25,394 nucleotides of DNA from JAYZDF01 sp036337945 (GTDB lineage: Bacteria; Myxococcota; Kuafuiibacteriia; Kuafuiibacteriales; Kuafuiibacteriaceae). The DNA lies in assembly GCA_036337945.1 (NCBI GenBank), contig JAYZDF010000106.1, positions 1 to 25,394 of the forward strand. Direction: 5' to 3'. Shown here piece after piece: positions 22,948 through 25,394 of the stretch. Numbering within the stretch: position 1 is the first letter of the stretch; each line of letters starts with the position of its first letter. Under the pieces are notes generated by a model. It did not search any database, was not told where the DNA came from, and saw only the letters and a program-made list of their open reading frames with translations. The position numbers and the translations under genes were made by a program.

Positions 22948-24753
22948 CCGATATGGTTTTTTGTTTTTTGTTGATTTCGGATTAGAGCCTTTGGTTTCGG
23001 CAGGCGAATTCGGTGTTTCTTTTGTCGAATTCGCTTTGATGCCTAGAAGCTTTTTCAGCTTCACTGTCGATGGTTCCTCTGTGGACTCTATGGTGATGCG
23101 TTCCTCACGAAAACCTTTCAGTGAAATGGCTACTTTCAAGCTGGCACCGGTTTTGAGTTCTATGACCGCGGGTGTTCTACCAAGCTTCTCTCCGGTCTGT
23201 AGATTCGTCACTGTTGCGCCTGGGGGTGCGCTTTTGACGATCTGCTGAACGGATTTTGGTGTGAGTGGAGCGAAATTTAGTCTTCTTACCTCGACGGGCT
23301 TCACTGTGGTTATGGGAGTTGCTTGAGTCGCGTTGGGGTCAAGACCTCGGCGTGGCAGCATCCAGGCGCTGGTCATGATGGTCGCCGCTGTGATCGCGAA
23401 GGCCATAAGATATTGTGCGACTTTATTTGGTTTTTTATTGCTTGTTGCTGACTCTTCTTTGAAAGCGTCTAAAAAACCTTGGTTTCGTGGAACATCAGGA
23501 GCTAGGTTTCTCGACGTGCTTTGAGGAATCGATTGGTTGACATAAGACATTTGTGAAAGTCGCATGTTTTCAAACATCGAAGGTTCAATTTCGGTGAGTT
23601 CTCGAGTGAATTCGATGGCAGTGGGTCTAGATTTCGGCTCCCGAATGAGGCCTCTTTGAACCAAGTTATGAATCTTGTCGGCAAATTTCAGCGATGAGAG
23701 TGCTTCTAGATTTATCGTGTCATTGATGAGTTTCTGCTCCGTGATTGATTTCATTTCGCCTCGAAAAAGTCTTTGGCCCGTCAATAATTCGTAGAGGATA
23801 CTGCTTATGGCGAAGACATCAGACTTTTCAGTCGGCCCAGAGCCAATAATTTGTTCGGGTGCCATATATGCAGGCGTACCCATTGTGATTCCGGTTTTTG
23901 TCGCATGCCTCTCTGGCCCAACGAGTGTTTTAGCTATCCCGAAGTCTAAGACTTTTATACTCGGGACATACTCGAACGAACTCGATAGACCGGCGATCAG
24001 AAAGATGTTTCCGGGCTTTAGATCTCGGTGAATGATTCCTCGACTATGTACGGTTGCAATGGCATCACAAACTTGAAAGCAAATTCGTAAAGCTTGCTCC
24101 TCGCTAAACCGGTGACCCGATGAAAGTGCGTGGGCAAGCGATGTCCCTTCCAAATACTCCATAACCAGCGCGAGCTGTGGCGGGTTTGCGGATTCTACAA
24201 AATCAAATATTTGCACAATGTTCGGATGGGTCACCTCGTTTACAATTTGTGCTTCTTGTAAGAAGCGTGACTTATGTGTTTCGTCACGGATTAGCGAAGA
24301 AGATAAAACCTTTATTGCAGCTTTTCGATTTAGAGATTCATGCTTTGCGAGAAAGACCTGACTCATGCCGCCAGCATCGAGTAGTGACTCTAGCTTATAA
24401 CCGCCCAATGTTCGGCCAGTCAGGTCTTCTATCTCGCTTGAGTCTGAGGCGTAATCAAAGTCCAAACGTCTTGAGGCCTCTTGAGAGACTGCCGTCGTAT
24501 CGAAGACGGAATCATAAATCTCTTTCGTAGGTGTATTCGCAGGGATGTGGTTTCCGTCCAGGGTGTTGAGCGACGATGGATATCTCGGAGGCGACTCGCC
24601 GGTATCAACTGTAGAATCGAGGCTTTGAAGGTCGCGGTCGGTCGCGACCTCCTTTGGAGTCGAGGCTTCTTGCTCGTCCTTGATAGTCGTTTGCCGAGAA
24701 TCGACATGAGCCGTCACTGCGACTGTTTGTTCTTCATAGTCACTGTCGCTCAT
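22924..24753 (-). CDS. Ser/Thr protein kinase with PEGA domain
   Basis: A 609-residue Hanks-type kinase. Residues 1-115 are an acidic Ser/Thr-rich leader. The kinase domain (about 119-388) has a Gly-rich loop (LLDAGGMSQVFLAKH), Lys148 in AAIKVL, HRDLKPGN at 242-249, DFG at 270-272 and APE at 298-300, so all catalytic parts are present. One membrane helix lies at about 448-466 (YLMAFAITAATIMTSAWML). The outer part has a PEGA domain (508-566, SAPPGATVTNLQTGEKLGRTP) and a basic tail. Such kinases are typical of Myxococcota and signal across the inner membrane; substrates are unknown. The gene converges with the multidomain lipoprotein gene. Confidence 0.9.
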   Translation of the reverse strand: MSDSDYEEQTVAVTAHVDSRQTTIKDEQEASTPKEVATDRDLQSLDSTVDTGESPPRYPSSLNTLDGNHIPANTPTKEIYDSVFDTTAVSQEASRRLDFDYASDSSEIEDLTGRTLGGYKLESLLDAGGMSQVFLAKHESLNRKAAIKVLSSSLIRDETHKSRFLQEAQIVNEVTHPNIVQIFDFVESANPPQLALVMEYLEGTSLAHALSSGHRFSEEQALRICFQVCDAIATVHSRGIIHRDLKPGNIFLIAGLSSSFEYVPSIKVLDFGIAKTLVGPERHATKTGITMGTPAYMAPEQIIGSGPTEKSDVFAISSILYELLTGQRLFRGEMKSITEQKLINDTINLEALSSLKFADKIHNLVQRGLIREPKSRPTAIEFTRELTEIEPSMFENMRLSQMSYVNQSIPQSTSRNLAPDVPRNQGFLDAFKEESATSNKKPNKVAQYLMAFAITAATIMTSAWMLPRRGLDPNATQATPITTVKPVEVRRLNFAPLTPKSVQQIVKSAPPGATVTNLQTGEKLGRTPAVIELKTGASLKVAISLKGFREERITIESTEEPSTVKLKKLLGIKANSTKETPNSPAETKGSNPKSTKNKKPYRRGELPGF

Positions 24754-24880
24754 CGCTACGTTACTGCGAAGAACATAGCAGCATAGAGGCCTAAATTCGA
24801 GTCCGGGAAGGGTTTGTTTTTACGAGAACTAGCGCGCATTGCGTATGCGTCACGAGGAGGGAAAGGTTGCGGTTGCTGTA

Positions 24881-25394
24881 TTACTGCACTTTTTTGAAGC
24901 CGTATTGCACAAGCTTCGTGGGGCGCTTATCAGCAGAGCACATGTTGTTGTCTTTGGGGCGTTCCCCGAAAAACAAGGTGTCACCCTTCACGGTGACGAT
25001 ATCGTAGTCCACGCTGCAGTCGGCGCTCGGATAGACACCGAGGTTGGGGCAGCCAACTTCGTGAACGCTTTTGGCTTGGCCAACCGCGAAGGCTTCTTCG
25101 CCGCCACATGGTTTCAGGCCGGAAAGAAAGCCAACAGCTCCCTCTAAGTGCGGAGTGACCGCGCGTTGAGCAAAACCAAATTCCGCTTCGTATACGCCTT
25201 CCGCGACACTCGAAGAGACAGTGAGTTTCCACGGGCCATCTATGCCCATGGTCATCATGCCTGTCTTACATCCTTCGTCAGCGAAGCTCATGAAATCCAG
25301 GTGCCATTTATCAGCAGCAATATCGAATAAAAGTTTGGCGTGGTTACCGTTCATTGGGAAGCAAGCACTTTCCCATTTACCGACCATTGACGCC
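24881..25394 (-). CDS. Secreted protein of unknown function, cut by right edge
   Basis: At least 168 residues; the frame stays open to the right edge, and an export signal is likely to lie beyond it, because ATG 25387 begins directly in the mature-like sequence (VGKWESACFP). The chain has six or more Cys (ESACFP, DEGCKTG, KPCGG, VGCPNLG, SADCSVDYD, NNMCSADKRP), probably paired in disulfides, with beta-rich segments between. The pattern WESAC ... DEGC ... CGG ... GCPNLG ... DNNMC resembles secreted proteins I associate with myxobacteria, but I cannot name the family. It is upstream of the kinase gene on the same strand with a 127-bp gap. Confidence 0.6.
   Translation of the reverse strand, partial: ASMVGKWESACFPMNGNHAKLLFDIAADKWHLDFMSFADEGCKTGMMTMGIDGPWKLTVSSSVAEGVYEAEFGFAQRAVTPHLEGAVGFLSGLKPCGGEEAFAVGQAKSVHEVGCPNLGVYPSADCSVDYDIVTVKGDTLFFGERPKDNNMCSADKRPTKLVQYGFKKVQ

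Overview
The window reads as a moderate-G+C, densely packed bacterial chromosome segment from a Myxococcota/Bradymonadota-type (former Deltaproteobacteria) lineage. This is inferred from the protein types: a Ser/Thr kinase with a PEGA domain, a CotH-like lipoprotein, a lipoprotein joining Ig-like, LamG and two SUMF1-like domains, PilZ-like and TPR proteins, and many secreted or lipid-anchored proteins. No rRNA, tRNA, CRISPR array, integrase or transposase was seen. UGA is an ordinary stop codon here (genes ending at 236 and 9678 use it).

Layout. 1-236: tail of an HNH nuclease. 243-3235 (minus): outer-membrane barrel-like protein, secreted Gly/Met-repeat protein, double-hotdog thioesterase. 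3422-4135 (plus): NrtR-like Nudix/winged-helix protein, convergent with a secreted Lys-rich protein (4144-4776, minus). 4917-6683 (plus): CotH-like lipoprotein. 6774-7184 (plus): a DCC-family (DUF393) thiol oxidoreductase whose two active-site Cys codons are both UGA. 7181-9060 (minus): alpha/beta hydrolase and Cys-rich lipoprotein operon. 9235-11311: PaaI-type thioesterase, PilZ-like protein, YbgC-type thioesterase. 11380-11733: small membrane protein. 11907-16196 (minus): 1429-residue repeat-rich surface protein. 16197-17204: gene-poor DNA with probable remnants of a secreted protein gene. 17205-18622 (minus): SDR enzyme and TPR protein. 18714-22902 (plus): two lipoproteins sharing a related N-terminal domain. 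22924-24753 (minus): PEGA kinase. 24881-25394 (minus): secreted protein running off the right edge.

The main discovery candidate is at 6774-7184. Reading through two UGA codons (6837-6839 and 6846-6848) gives one continuous DCC-family protein with DGD-U-GF-U-RR in place of the family's DGDCGFCRR. A 7-bp hairpin with a GGU apical loop begins 10 nt after the second UGA, with the loop 17 nt after it, which suits a bacterial SECIS. A promoter with a perfect TATAAT box and 17-bp spacer lies just upstream. Together these predict a selenoprotein with a Sec-x-x-Sec redox centre. An ordinary gene call would keep only the last 83 residues and lose the catalytic half.

Other points of interest are the long beta-repeat surface protein with about a dozen 36-39-residue units, a CotH-like protein that seems to lack the family's metal-binding Asp, a fresh 25-bp tandem duplication that pulled apart two convergent stop codons, and the decayed gene at 16585-17136.
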